DNA from: Planctomycetota bacterium
Lineage (GTDB): Bacteria > Planctomycetota > SZUA-567 > H5-PLA8
Direction: 5' to 3'
Assembly (NCBI GenBank): GCA_015075375.1
Contig: JABTUM010000002.1
Span: 204,306-268,305, forward strand
Length of the DNA stretch: 64,000 bases
The translations under genes were made by a program, and so were the position numbers. The notes under the pieces are model-generated. The model saw only the letters and a list, made by a program, of their open reading frames with translations. It was not told the origin of the DNA and did not search any database. The stretch's first letter is position 1; each line of letters opens with the position of its first letter. Of the stretch, positions 1-8,965 are shown piece after piece.

Positions 1-984
1 GGGGCTGCTCTTGCCTTTCACGGCAACCGGCTCGCTCGCGTTTCCAGAGGCATCGACGGCGACGAGTTCGAGGCTCAGATCGGTGTCGGGCTTTAGCCAG
101 CGCAACACTATGGATTGCGGTTTGCCGGCCGCCGTCGCGAACGGAGTCTGCCAGCGCGGAAGTTCCTGGCCGTCGATTTTGATACGGTACGCGAAGGCGC
201 CTTCCGGCACCGTAAAGGTCAGACGCGCAGCGCCATTTTCCTTCGTTGCATCGTTGGGCAGCGCTTCGAGCTTGGGTGCGGCAGGCGTGGCCGGCGCGGC
301 GGCATCGTCGCCCGCCAGTTCCACCGTCAGGTAAGGCGCCTTGTTGCTCTCGCGCGTGGCAATATAGCTGTTGCGGTCCACGCCCGTGGAGCCGTCCATG
401 ATCATGAATCCATGGGACGCGCCCGCCACCAGCGCTTCGACCAGCGCCTTATCGAGTGGAATCTCGAACCAGCCGCCCTTGGGATCGCCCGCGTCCACGT
501 CGCAGCGCAGGGTGTGCCCGTTGCCCAAGATTACGTCCCATGCTTTGCTGCCCGGATGCGCCCAGGCGCGCGTCTTGTAGCTCGCCTCGTTAAACGTCGC
601 TCCTTTTCCGGCTTCGTCGGTCCCATACTGGCCGCCCTGGCCTTCGACCCACTCGCTGCTCACCGTCGAGATCGTGAACCAGCGCAGATCGGTGCCGCGG
701 CCCTTGCCGTGGACTTCCCCGCCCGCCGGCGCGACATGCAGCACCGCTTTAGCGATCTTTTTTCCTTTTAGTGCAGCCACGTCGAAATCGAGGAGCCCGA
801 ATTCCTGCCACACTTTCAGCTTGATCCGCTCGGTCTTGCCGCCGCTGGTATCCGACTCGGATTTGTTGGCCGCCGAAAGCCAGACATCGCGCGAGGCGGC
901 GCATTTGACCTCGCCCGCCTGAAGCGCGGTTCCTGCGCAGCTCAGCGCGAACAAAAGAACCGATGTATGAAGGCTCAAACGCAT
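1..984 (-). CDS. Secreted DNRLRE-type protein, 3' end outside window
   Basis: Reading the minus strand from the ATG at 984 gives 328 codons with no stop before the window edge, so the protein is partial at its C-terminus. It opens with a signal peptide (MRLSLHTSVLLFALSC, likely cleaved after LQA near residue 23). A roughly 200-residue beta-rich domain follows, with AVLHVAP, ISTVSSEWVEG, YKTRAWAHPG, GWFEIPLDKAL, and YIATRESNKAPYLTVEL at its end. That order is typical of DNRLRE/CBM-like domains of secreted proteins: a strand pair, a W-x-EG segment, and a final 'SRE...aPyL.V' strand. An Ala/Pro linker leads into a fibronectin-like segment (LTFTVPEGAFAYRIKIDG). Likely exported and bound to a surface or glycan. 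No catalytic residues are recognised in the visible part. Confidence 0.75.
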   Translation of the reverse strand, partial: MRLSLHTSVLLFALSCAGTALQAGEVKCAASRDVWLSAANKSESDTSGGKTERIKLKVWQEFGLLDFDVAALKGKKIAKAVLHVAPAGGEVHGKGRGTDLRWFTISTVSSEWVEGQGGQYGTDEAGKGATFNEASYKTRAWAHPGSKAWDVILGNGHTLRCDVDAGDPKGGWFEIPLDKALVEALVAGASHGFMIMDGSTGVDRNSYIATRESNKAPYLTVELAGDDAAAPATPAAPKLEALPNDATKENGAARLTFTVPEGAFAYRIKIDGQELPRWQTPFATAAGKPQSIVLRWLKPDTDLSLELVAVDASGNASEPVAVKGKSSP

Positions 985-1215
985 GATCAGGATCCCCAAA
1001 GTGCCTCGCCTGCGGTTCCGAAGGCCTAAAAGCAAAAGTATGCACCAAGAAGGCAGCCGGTCGATGTCTAGACTACTTACTCCGGTTTGACGAATGTGCT
1101 CAAAGAAAATTCGGGCATTCGCCGCTGGTTCCGAGGCTTGTAAAGCGATTTGGCTTACGATTCAAGCCCTGCAAGTCCTTGCGGAGCGTTGCTTCCTCGT
1201 GCTCTTCCCTTTCGC

Positions 1216-1243
1216 TTGACGGGCCTTGCGGGGCACCTATAAA
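1216..1243 (+). promoter_or_regulatory. Sigma70-type promoter of the tig-clpP-clpX operon
   Basis: TTGACG at 1216-1221 and TATAAA at 1238-1243 are separated by 16 bases, a near-consensus housekeeping promoter. It predicts a transcript starting near 1250 and a leader of about 108 bases before tig. The rest of the 373-base gap from 985 to 1357 shows no gene or RNA that I can recognise. Confidence 0.7.
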
Positions 1244-1357
1244 GACCATCCCGCGCTGGAGGTTGTATCCGGCGCTGCGGGGGTCGCTTGGGTTAGGGCC
1301 GTGTTCCCCCGCAGGACCCGAAGATCGGCCCCGCATTTCCTGGAGCAGTAGAGTCTC

Positions 1358-2836
1358 ATGGCCATACCGACGCCCGATGTGAGCGGTAGCGAGGCGCCCG
1401 CCCTGGAAGTCCAGACCCAGGTCGAGGAGGCCGGCACCTGGGCCAAGAAGGTGGCCATCACCGTACCCGCGAAAGAGATCGCCAAGATCTACGATGGAGT
1501 CGTGGGGGAGTTGGCCGGCAATCTGCGTCTGCCGGGCTTCCGGCCGGGCAAGGTGCCTCGTGCGTACGCCGAGAAGAAATTCAAAGATGACATCGTCAAG
1601 CAGGTGAAATCCGATGTCGTCGAGCGCGCTTTCCGAGCCGCGCTGGAACGCGAGAAGTTGGACGTCGTCGGCTTGCCCGATCTCGACCCCGAGCAGATTC
1701 AGGTCGAGCGCGACAAGGATTTGCGCTTCGACGTGCAGGTTGAGGTGAAGCCCACCTTCGAGCTGGGAAATTACAAGGGCTTGGCCGTCGAGCAGGAAGA
1801 AGTCGAGATATTCGACGAAGAGATCGATCAGCAGCTTAAGGCCGTCGCGGAACGCTTCGCCGAACAGTCCGACGCCCCCGCCGACGCCGGAGTGCAGGAT
1901 CGCGATATCGTTTCGGGCGTGCTCAAGTACGCGGTGGACGGCCAGTTGGTTCACACGGAAGAAGACGCGCGCTTGATGGTCATGAACGGCCACACGCTGG
2001 GCGCTTGGGCGCATCTGGGCGACAAGTGGCTGATGGGCGCGAAGGCCGGCGAATCGCGCAAGATCGAGAACGTGGCCCTCAGCGAAGGTTTTCCGCAGGA
2101 AGCGCTGCGCGGTAAGCAGGCGGTCCTTGAAGCCGAAGTCAAAAAGATTCAGCGCCCGGTCTCTCCGCCCATCGACGACGCATTGGCGGCGAAGCTGGGA
2201 CAGAAGGATCTCGCCACGCTGAAAGACCGCATCAAGGAAGAACTGCGCGACCATCTGGCGAAGCAGGTGCGCAAGAAAGCCCGCGACGAACTGGTTGAGC
2301 AGGTGCTCAAGGCCACGACTTTCGAACTGCCCAAGCGCCTGACTGAGACGTACACGCAGCGCGTGGCGCAGGGCGGCGCGCAGATGCTGGCGCAGATGGG
2401 GGTCGACAGCGATGCGCTTGCGGCGCGCAAGGACGAGTTGATGCAGCGGGCGGTCAAGGACGCCGAGGACGAGCTGCGCAAGTTCTTTGTGCTCGATGCG
2501 CTGAGCGTCAAAGAAGGCTTGAAGGTTGAAGACGAAGAGGTGGACGAGGAGATCGTCAAGCAAGCCCGTTCCAGGGGCATGCGCGCGGCGGATCTCTTCG
2601 AGCGTCTGGAGCACGAAGGCGGCATCGAGCAGTTGCGCCAGGATCTCCAGACCAAGAAGGCGATGGATTACCTGGAAGAGCAGGCGGAGATCAAGGTCGT
2701 GCCGCGCAAGAAGCCCGACCTGACGCAGTCGCACGAGCATTGCGACCACGACCACGGCCATTGCGATCACGACCACGGCCACGATCATTCCCACGAGGCT
2801 CCGGCGCCGGATGCCGGCGGGAGCAAAGGCTCCTAG
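1358..2836 (+). CDS. tig: Trigger factor with His-rich C-terminal tail
   Basis: Ribosome-associated chaperone and peptidyl-prolyl isomerase that meets nascent chains at the exit tunnel. The 492-residue product has the ribosome-docking signature GFRPGKVP at residues 60-67. A central FKBP-like segment (about 160-250) and a long helical C-terminal chaperone domain (about 255-450) follow. The ATG is preceded by GGAG at 1342. The last ~35 residues are a His/Asp-rich stretch (HEHCDHDHGHCDHDHGHD) that ordinary trigger factors of about 430-450 residues lack; it resembles the metal-binding tail of SlyD. It is first in an operon with clpP (46 bases downstream) and clpX, the classic order. The family call is certain; metal binding by the tail is inferred. 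Confidence 0.97.
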   Translation: MAIPTPDVSGSEAPALEVQTQVEEAGTWAKKVAITVPAKEIAKIYDGVVGELAGNLRLPGFRPGKVPRAYAEKKFKDDIVKQVKSDVVERAFRAALEREKLDVVGLPDLDPEQIQVERDKDLRFDVQVEVKPTFELGNYKGLAVEQEEVEIFDEEIDQQLKAVAERFAEQSDAPADAGVQDRDIVSGVLKYAVDGQLVHTEEDARLMVMNGHTLGAWAHLGDKWLMGAKAGESRKIENVALSEGFPQEALRGKQAVLEAEVKKIQRPVSPPIDDALAAKLGQKDLATLKDRIKEELRDHLAKQVRKKARDELVEQVLKATTFELPKRLTETYTQRVAQGGAQMLAQMGVDSDALAARKDELMQRAVKDAEDELRKFFVLDALSVKEGLKVEDEEVDEEIVKQARSRGMRAADLFERLEHEGGIEQLRQDLQTKKAMDYLEEQAEIKVVPRKKPDLTQSHEHCDHDHGHCDHDHGHDHSHEAPAPDAGGSKGS

Positions 2837-2882
2837 GCGGAGTCGTTCTGATTTTTAACGCGTTCACCGAGAGGACATTCCG

Positions 2883-3458
2883 ATGGGCCTGGTTCCGATG
2901 GTCATCGAGCGCACCGGCCGTGGCGAGCGCGCATACGACATCTTCAGCCGGCTGTTGAAGGATCGAATTATCTTCCTGGGCACGCCGATCGACGACACCA
3001 TCGCATCGCTGATCGTGGCCCAGTTGCTCTTCCTGCAGCTCGAAAACAAGGAAGCGCCGATCAGCATTTACATCATGTCGCCGGGCGGTTCGGTGAACGC
3101 CGGGCTTGCAATTTACGATACAATTCAGCATATCACCAACGAAGTCGAGACGTACTGCATCGGCCAGGCGGCGAGCATGGGCGCGTTCCTGCTCGCGGCC
3201 GGCACCAAGGGCAAGCGTTTCGCGCTTTCCAATTCGCGGATCATGATCCACCAGCCTTGGGGCGGCGCCGGCGGCACCGCGACGGATATTGCCATCCAGG
3301 CCGAAGAGATCGTGCGCACCAAGAACAAGCTCAACGAACTGCTTGCAAAGCACACCGGCCAGCCTATCGAACGGATCATCAAGGACTCCGACCGCGACTT
3401 TTTCATGTCGGCCGAAGAAGCCAAAGCGTACGGGATCGTGGACGAGATTTTAACGTAG
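2883..3458 (+). CDS. clpP: ATP-dependent Clp protease proteolytic subunit
   Basis: Serine peptidase that forms the double-heptamer degradation chamber and works with ClpX, encoded next. The 191-residue length fits the mature family form without a long propeptide. The catalytic triad is visible: Ser98 in [14 protein letters not shown], His123 in [11 protein letters not shown] and Asp172 in [11 protein letters not shown]. This is the same spacing as mature E. coli ClpP (97/122/171). The oligomer-forming handle helix region ([15 protein letters not shown]) is intact. The ATG at 2883 follows GAGAGGAC, a usable ribosome binding site. Confidence 0.98.
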   Translation: MGLVPMVIERTGRGERAYDIFSRLLKDRIIFLGTPIDDTIASLIVAQLLFLQLENKEAPISIYIMSPGGSVNAGLAIYDTIQHITNEVETYCIGQAASMGAFLLAAGTKGKRFALSNSRIMIHQPWGGAGGTATDIAIQAEEIVRTKNKLNELLAKHTGQPIERIIKDSDRDFFMSAEEAKAYGIVDEILT

Positions 3459-3565
3459 CCGGTAGGGCGGTTCGGGCCTACAATTTTAAGTTGCGGCTCG
3501 GGTTCCAAGGTCGCCACGAGGGCGCGGTTCGAACGTGCTCGTTCTTTGGCAACGGGATTGAGATC

Positions 3566-4921
3566 ATGGCCAAGCAGCGCGGCAACGGTCCGACGGCTCC
3601 TCCGGCGGGGCCGGGCCGACCACACGAATGCTGCAGCTTCTGCGGACGCTCCGCCGACATGGTGGACCGCCTGATCGCCGGACCGCCCGAAACCTTCATC
3701 TGCAACGAATGCGTCGAACTCTGCAACTCGATCCTGCAGCGTGAATCCGCCCAGCGTGGCAAGAACCCGCTCAAGCTCAAACGCATCCCGACACCCAAAG
3801 AGATCAAGGGCGAACTCGACGCCTACGTGATCGGCCAAGAGCGCTCCAAGCGCATCCTCAGCGTCGCCGTGCACAATCACTACCAGCGCATCCTCAATAA
3901 GGAACGCGGCGGCGGGCCGGACGTGGAACTCGAGAAGTCCAACGTCCTGCTCATCGGCCCCACCGGCTGCGGCAAGACGCTGATGGCGCGAACGCTGGCG
4001 AAGATCCTGCAAGTACCCATCGCCATCGGCGACGCCACGACGCTTACCGAGGCCGGCTACGTCGGCGAGGATGTCGAGAACATCCTGCTCCGGCTGTTGC
4101 AGGCCGCCGACCACGATCTGGATGCCGCCGAACGCGGCATCGTGTACATCGACGAGATCGATAAAGTCGGGCGCAAGAGCGAGAACCCAAGCATCACACG
4201 CGACGTCTCGGGCGAAGGCGTGCAACAGGCGCTTCTTAAAATCCTCGAAGGCACCGTCGCCAACATTCCGCCGCAGGGCGGGCGCAAGCATCCCGAGCAG
4301 AAGTACATCCAGATGGATACCTCGAACATCCTCTTCATCGCCGGCGGCAGCTTTGAAGGCATCGAAGAGCACATCGCCAATCGCATCGGCAAGAAGCGCA
4401 TCGGCTTCGGCGCCGAAGGCCAGGAGTCCGGTCTGCTGCGCGACAAGGGCAAGTACCTCTCGCAGGTAGAGACCGACGATGTGCTCAAATTCGGCATGAT
4501 CCCCGAATTAATCGGGCGCTTCCCGATCATCACCGCGCTGGAACCGCTCGACGAAGCCGCTTACGTCAGCATCCTCACCGAGCCCAAGAACGCGCTGGTC
4601 AAGCAGTACCGGCACCTCATGCAGTTGATGGGCACCGAACTTACGCTCGACGAAGCGGCACTGCATGCGATCGCCGTGAAGGCCAAAGCCAAAGGAACCG
4701 GCGCGCGCGGCCTCCGCACGGTGATGGAAGGCCTGCTCCTCGATACGATGTACGAGTTGCCATCGCGTAAGGACGTAAAGGAACTCAAGATTACCGCCGC
4801 GATGGTCGACGGAGGCAGCCAGGAGGTGCTCAAAGCGCTTCCGCCCTCGAGCGACGACGACTCGCCGGCCAAGGCCAAGCCGCGCCCGGCGGCCGATGCT
4901 CCCCGGCGCGAGAGCGCCTGA
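3566..4921 (+). CDS. clpX: ClpX AAA+ unfoldase of the ClpXP protease
   Basis: ATP-driven unfoldase that recognises substrates and threads them into ClpP. The 451-residue product starts at ATG 3566 ([10 protein letters not shown]); an upstream in-frame extension overlapping clpP is open but not credible. The N-terminal zinc-binding domain has Cys23, Cys26, Cys46 and Cys49 (CSFC...CNEC). The AAA+ core shows Walker A GPTGCGKT (131-138), pore loop GYVGED (164-169), Walker B IVYIDEID (192-199) and sensor residues near [12 protein letters not shown]. The IGF-type ClpP-docking loop is represented by KKRIGFGAE. It lies 107 bases behind clpP and is presumably co-transcribed. The C-terminus is a short Ala/Pro/Lys tail. 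Confidence 0.97.
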   Translation: MAKQRGNGPTAPPAGPGRPHECCSFCGRSADMVDRLIAGPPETFICNECVELCNSILQRESAQRGKNPLKLKRIPTPKEIKGELDAYVIGQERSKRILSVAVHNHYQRILNKERGGGPDVELEKSNVLLIGPTGCGKTLMARTLAKILQVPIAIGDATTLTEAGYVGEDVENILLRLLQAADHDLDAAERGIVYIDEIDKVGRKSENPSITRDVSGEGVQQALLKILEGTVANIPPQGGRKHPEQKYIQMDTSNILFIAGGSFEGIEEHIANRIGKKRIGFGAEGQESGLLRDKGKYLSQVETDDVLKFGMIPELIGRFPIITALEPLDEAAYVSILTEPKNALVKQYRHLMQLMGTELTLDEAALHAIAVKAKAKGTGARGLRTVMEGLLLDTMYELPSRKDVKELKITAAMVDGGSQEVLKALPPSSDDDSPAKAKPRPAADAPRRESA

Positions 4922-5014
4922 GCGCGGGCGACTGCCGCATTCAATCCAAAACCGATACCGAATCTTCGCAGCGTGGGGCGCACGGCGTACGTGTGTTCGC
5001 GTGCACCAAACGTT

Positions 5015-5989
5015 CTAGAGTGCTTCGATGCGCTGGAGTTCTTCCGGCGTGAAATCGGGCACGGCGGCGGCGGCCAGATTCTCGTTGACTTGGTCGGCGG
5101 TTTTGGCGCCGGGGATTACGGTGCTCACGGCTTCGGGAACGAGGCAGAACTTCAGCGCGGCTTGAGCGAGGCTGCGGCCGGTATCCTGCGCCAGGAAACG
5201 GAAGCGCTCGACGCGCTCCAGATCGCGGGCGAGCCGGTCGGGCGGGAAGCGGTCGCGGCGGTGGTCGTCCTCGGCGAAGCGGTGGTCGGCCGCGAATTTT
5301 CCGGTCAGGAGGCCCGAAGCGAGCGGAACGCGCACGATGATGCCGACGCCTTTCTGTTCGGCTCGCGCAAAGAGCTGCTTCGCCGCCTCGCGGTCGAGCA
5401 GGTTGTAGACGACCTGGATCGTCTCCACCTCTCCGTGCTGGATCGCCAGCAGCCCTTCTTCGGGCGAACCGACCGAGACGCCGTAATGTTCGATCTTCCC
5501 GGCATCTTTAAGGGCGCGGAGCGTGTTCCAAACGGCCCGGTCGGCTAGAGTCTCGCGGGGCGGATTGTGAAGCTGATACAGATCGAGGCTGGTGACGCCG
5601 AGGCGGTGCAGGCTGCGTTCGCAGGCGTGCCTGATGTAGTCGGGCGAAAAGTCCTTCTGCGGCGGTTCGGGATCGCGGCGCACGGTGCCCACTTTCGTGG
5701 CGATGTGGACGCGGCGCGGCGAATTTCGGAGCGCTTTGCCGACGAGCAGTTCGCTGTGCCCGTTCCCGTAGCTGTCGGCGGTATCGACGAAATTGACCCC
5801 GCGTTCGAAGGCGCGCGCGAGGGCGGCGAGGCTGACGGCGTCGTCGGTAGACCCGTAGCCCATGGCGCGGTCGGCGACGCGCGCGCCACCGCCAATGGCC
5901 CAGGCGCCGAAGGCGATTTCGGTCACGTTCAGCCCTGTGCTTCCCAGCGGACGGCGGCGCAACGGAGGTGCGGGAACGGCATCGGCCAT
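5015..5989 (-). CDS. Aldo/keto reductase
   Basis: NAD(P)H-dependent oxidoreductase of the aldo/keto reductase superfamily, 324 residues, cytoplasmic. The AKR tetrad is visible: Asp69 and Tyr74 in FVDTADSYGNGHSE, Lys99 in IATKVG and His141 in DLYQLHNPP. The NADPH-binding C-terminal part includes VRVPLASGLLTGKF and the segment VSTVIPGAKTADQVNEN. This is the common 'YajO/PdxI-like' bacterial subtype. The substrate cannot be told from sequence. It is convergent with clpX and divergent from rnpA, so it is probably a single-gene transcript; GAGG precedes the ATG. Confidence 0.92.
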   Translation of the reverse strand: MADAVPAPPLRRRPLGSTGLNVTEIAFGAWAIGGGARVADRAMGYGSTDDAVSLAALARAFERGVNFVDTADSYGNGHSELLVGKALRNSPRRVHIATKVGTVRRDPEPPQKDFSPDYIRHACERSLHRLGVTSLDLYQLHNPPRETLADRAVWNTLRALKDAGKIEHYGVSVGSPEEGLLAIQHGEVETIQVVYNLLDREAAKQLFARAEQKGVGIIVRVPLASGLLTGKFAADHRFAEDDHRRDRFPPDRLARDLERVERFRFLAQDTGRSLAQAALKFCLVPEAVSTVIPGAKTADQVNENLAAAAVPDFTPEELQRIEAL

Positions 5990-6107
5990 CGTGGGTTCCT
6001 CGGATTCCCGGTTGCGCGGATGCGTTAAGGTTCGCGGACCTTGGGGATGCTACTCGCTGGCCGTAAGCGGGCAACCACCGCCGGAGAAAAGCAGTCTGGC
6101 GCCTTGC

Positions 6108-6136
6108 TTGAACTTCGGTCCGTAACGACCTAGAAT
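6108..6136 (+). promoter_or_regulatory. Sigma70-type promoter of rnpA-yidD-yidC
   Basis: TTGAAC (6108-6113) and TAGAAT (6131-6136) are spaced by 17 bases, directly upstream of rnpA, leaving a leader of about 25 bases. It fits the three tightly packed downstream genes being one transcription unit. Confidence 0.65.
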
Positions 6137-6169
6137 CCCGTTTTTGGATGCCGGCTGTGGAGAGTGGCG

Positions 6170-6568
6170 GTGACGGACGCAAAGGCGGACCCGCCGCGGC
6201 CGCATGGCTTGAGCCGTTTCGACCGCTTGCGCGCGACCCGGGATTTCCAGCGGGCCTACGACGCGGGCCGGGCGTGGCACGGCAAGCATGTGGTCATCTT
6301 CATCTGCGCCAACGAGTTGCCGCAGATCCGCATGGGCGTTTCGGTGGGCAAGAAGCACGGCGGCGCGGTGCGCCGGAACCGGCTAAAGCGCGTTTTGCGC
6401 GCGGCGTTCCGGGCCTGCCGCGACGAAATGCCGGCGGGGTACGATTTTGTCCTCGTGCCGCGGCGCAGCGAGCAGACCTTGACGGTGGATTGCGCCTGCG
6501 AGGAGTTACACCGCATGGTGCGCCGGCAAGGTTGGCCTTCGCCGCACGAGGCCGGCCGAAAGGAATAA
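6170..6568 (+). CDS. rnpA: Ribonuclease P protein component
   Basis: Protein subunit of RNase P, which trims 5' leaders from tRNA precursors together with the RNA subunit. The RNR signature is present in AVRRNRLKRVLRAAFR, flanked by the usual FDRLRATRDFQRAYDAGR start and a VLVPRR strand. I chose GTG 6170 because GGAGAG at 6159-6164 sits 5-7 bases before it; GTG 6164 overlaps that site. About 132 residues, normal length. yidD begins immediately after the stop, the usual order, but no rpmH (L34) gene lies upstream. Confidence 0.93.
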   Translation: MTDAKADPPRPHGLSRFDRLRATRDFQRAYDAGRAWHGKHVVIFICANELPQIRMGVSVGKKHGGAVRRNRLKRVLRAAFRACRDEMPAGYDFVLVPRRSEQTLTVDCACEELHRMVRRQGWPSPHEAGRKE

Positions 6569-6910
6569 TTGCGGACGCGGAAGGTGAGTAGCGTCCTTAC
6601 GCGCGAGGAGCGCCTCGTGGCGGCCAAACGAAGCTGGACGCGCCGGGCAGCGATGTTTCCCGTGCATGTCTACCTGTGGACGCTGGCGTGGCTGCTGGGT
6701 GGGCATTGCCGGTTTACGCCGTCGTGTTCCCGCTACGCGTTGGAAGCGATCGAGCGCCACGGAGCGCTGAAGGGCTGGTGGCTGGCGGTGCGGCGGTTGC
6801 TGCGTTGCCATCCGTTTCATCCGGGCGGGCCCGATCCCGTGCCACCCGAGCCGGGCGCAGCCGCGCCGGCCGGAATGGCGCCGTCCGTTGCCGATAAAGG
6901 AAGTCACTGA
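6569..6910 (+). CDS. yidD: YidD membrane protein insertion efficiency factor
   Basis: Small protein encoded between rnpA and yidC in most bacteria and linked to YidC-dependent insertion. The family core is intact: [19 protein letters not shown], then [20 protein letters not shown] and DPVP. The N-terminus before it is amphipathic ([19 protein letters not shown]). The start appears to be TTG 6569, directly after the rnpA stop with AGGA just upstream; GTG 6584 is an alternative. The tail after DPVP is a short Pro/Ala stretch. Five bases separate it from yidC. Confidence 0.93.
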   Translation: MRTRKVSSVLTREERLVAAKRSWTRRAAMFPVHVYLWTLAWLLGGHCRFTPSCSRYALEAIERHGALKGWWLAVRRLLRCHPFHPGGPDPVPPEPGAAAPAGMAPSVADKGSH

Positions 6911-6915
6911 GAGCC

Positions 6916-8958
6916 ATGGCGGAAGCGAAACGCAGTTCCATCGATCTCGTGAAGGTAGTCGGGATCGCCTTGGCCGTGGCCATATTCTTTGGCGGCCAAT
7001 TCTACTTCAGCGCTCAAAACGAAAAGCGCGCGGCCGAGTGGCAGGCACAGCAGGCCGAATTGCGGCGTCAGGAACTGCTCAAAAAGACCGAGCCGGTTCT
7101 CGTAAGCCCCAAGAGCGGCGTGGTTCCGCCCGGTGAAGCGAAGAGCGGCGAAGCGTTACCCGCCGAAGCCAAGACCGCGAAAACCTCCGAAGGCGCCAAA
7201 ACTGGCGAACCGAACGGTGAGGCGCCGGCGCCGGTCAAGGTGGAGCAGGCCGCCCCGGTGGACGACGTGGTTCTGGGCGGAGCCGAAGGCGACTTGCTCA
7301 AGCTGACGCTGACGCAGGCCGGCGCGACGCTCAAGCACGGGATGCTGGCGCAGGAGTACGTGACGGCTCAAACACCGGAATCCGAAAAGGGTCTGGAACT
7401 GCTCGACGAAATCGAACCGGGCAAACGCAGCCTTGCGCTGGTGAAGTTCCGCTTCAATGCCTACGAATTCACCGATCTGGAATCGCGGCTTTGGGAAAAG
7501 GTTGCCGCGTCCGAACCTTCGGACGAGGCGGCCGTTGCGTACGCTACGACGCTGGCGGATGCCGAAGGCAAGCCGCTGGCGAAAGTTTTCAAGCGCTTCG
7601 TGCTGCCGCCTCAAGGCCAGCACCTGCTGATGGAAGTGCGCGTCCAGAACCTGACCGATCAGCCGTCGACCTATGCCTACCAAGTGCGCGGTCCGGCCGG
7701 GATTCTGCTGGACGGGCCGAAGAAGGATCCGGAGCAGGGCGCGTACGTGCAGCTTAAGCTCCAACTCGCCAGCCGCCTGATCAGCCAGGAGCATCCGGAC
7801 GTCCTGACCCAATTCCCGCATCCGGCGGATAAAGTGCCCGATTTGGAAAAGCGGCGAGTCAGCGGTGAAGAAAACCTTTGGGCGGCGCTCAGCAATCGCT
7901 TTTTCCTCACGGCACTGGTGGCCCTGAAGCCGACGCAGGTCGTGCAGATCGTCGCGGAGCCGATTTACGGCAAGAAGCGCGAGGACAAGCTCGACGACAA
8001 GCGTTTTCACCACGACAACCTGACGCCGATCTTCTTCCGCAAGGAAAGCGAACCGCTCGCCGCGGGAGTAACCGGCGAAGCCGAGCCATACGCCTTGTAC
8101 CTGGGACCGCTGCAACCCGAACACATCCGGGACTGGGAAGCGTCCTTGGCCTTGCCGCGGCCGATGCATCTGGAGGAGGCCGTACAGTACTGCGACATCT
8201 GGGGTACGCGTTGGCCGCGCGTGGATTGGCTCTCCGGCATGCTGCTGGCGATCTTCCGGGGCATCCAGCATCTCTTCGGGAGCTGGGGTCTGGCGGTGAT
8301 CCTGCTGACCTTGGTGGTCAAGCTGGCGCTGCATCCCGTGCAGCGCAAGATGAACGTGAGCATGCATAAGATGCAGATGCTGCAACCGAAGCTGGCGGCC
8401 ATCGAAGAGAAATACAAGACCCAGACGAAGCCGGAGCAGAAGCAGAAGAAGGAAATGGAGAAGTGGGATTTGATGCGCAAAGAAGGCGTCAATCCCACGA
8501 TGGGCTGTCTGCCGATGCTGCTCCAGATGCCGATCTTCTTCGCGCTGTACGGCACGTTCGCGCGCGCCTTCGAGATCCGGCACGCTAAGTTCCTGTGGGT
8601 GGAAGACCTCTCGTTGCAGGACCGCTTTCTGCACGTGAATTTCTGGCCGCACGAGCTGAATCTGTTGCCCGTGATTTACATCGGCATGACGATCGTCACG
8701 ACGCTGCGCATGCCCAAGCCGGAAAACCCCGATCCGCAGCAGGAAATGCAGCGCAAGATGATGTCGTTCATGCCGGTGATGTTCGGGGTGCTCTTCTACC
8801 GCATGCCGGCGGGACTGATCCTGTATTTCGCCGCCAGCGCGTGCTTCGGTCTGATCGAGACGTGGTACATCAAGCGCTTCGTGCTGAAGGTGGACAAGCA
8901 CGGCAAGCCGCTGGCCGAAGCGGGATTGCCCGTGGAGCCCAAGCCCGCTACGCGCTGA
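6916..8958 (+). CDS. yidC: Membrane protein insertase YidC
   Basis: Inner-membrane insertase of the YidC/Oxa1/Alb3 family, acting alone or with SecYEG. The 680-residue length fits the Gram-negative form. There is one N-terminal membrane segment (about residues 11-31) and a Lys/Glu/Ala-rich linker with repeated 'KSGE/AKTGE' elements. A large periplasmic beta domain (about 110-420) follows, then the conserved five-helix insertase core. The core shows WGLAVILLTLVVKLALHPVQ with the hydrophilic-groove region, NPTMGCLPMLLQMPIFFALY, and MPAGLILYFAASACFGL. This outer-membrane-type layout implies a diderm cell. It ends 7 bases from the convergent pseudopilin gene. Confidence 0.96.
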   Translation: MAEAKRSSIDLVKVVGIALAVAIFFGGQFYFSAQNEKRAAEWQAQQAELRRQELLKKTEPVLVSPKSGVVPPGEAKSGEALPAEAKTAKTSEGAKTGEPNGEAPAPVKVEQAAPVDDVVLGGAEGDLLKLTLTQAGATLKHGMLAQEYVTAQTPESEKGLELLDEIEPGKRSLALVKFRFNAYEFTDLESRLWEKVAASEPSDEAAVAYATTLADAEGKPLAKVFKRFVLPPQGQHLLMEVRVQNLTDQPSTYAYQVRGPAGILLDGPKKDPEQGAYVQLKLQLASRLISQEHPDVLTQFPHPADKVPDLEKRRVSGEENLWAALSNRFFLTALVALKPTQVVQIVAEPIYGKKREDKLDDKRFHHDNLTPIFFRKESEPLAAGVTGEAEPYALYLGPLQPEHIRDWEASLALPRPMHLEEAVQYCDIWGTRWPRVDWLSGMLLAIFRGIQHLFGSWGLAVILLTLVVKLALHPVQRKMNVSMHKMQMLQPKLAAIEEKYKTQTKPEQKQKKEMEKWDLMRKEGVNPTMGCLPMLLQMPIFFALYGTFARAFEIRHAKFLWVEDLSLQDRFLHVNFWPHELNLLPVIYIGMTIVTTLRMPKPENPDPQQEMQRKMMSFMPVMFGVLFYRMPAGLILYFAASACFGLIETWYIKRFVLKVDKHGKPLAEAGLPVEPKPATR

Positions 8959-8965
8959 GCCGCGG

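Noticed and set aside
1100..2794. Long open frame on the - strand opposite tig
   Set aside because: Antisense shadow of trigger factor with His/Leu/Arg-rich random composition; no motif.
3257..3565. Upstream extension of clpX overlapping clpP
   Set aside because: The frame is open by chance; ClpX homology begins at 3566.
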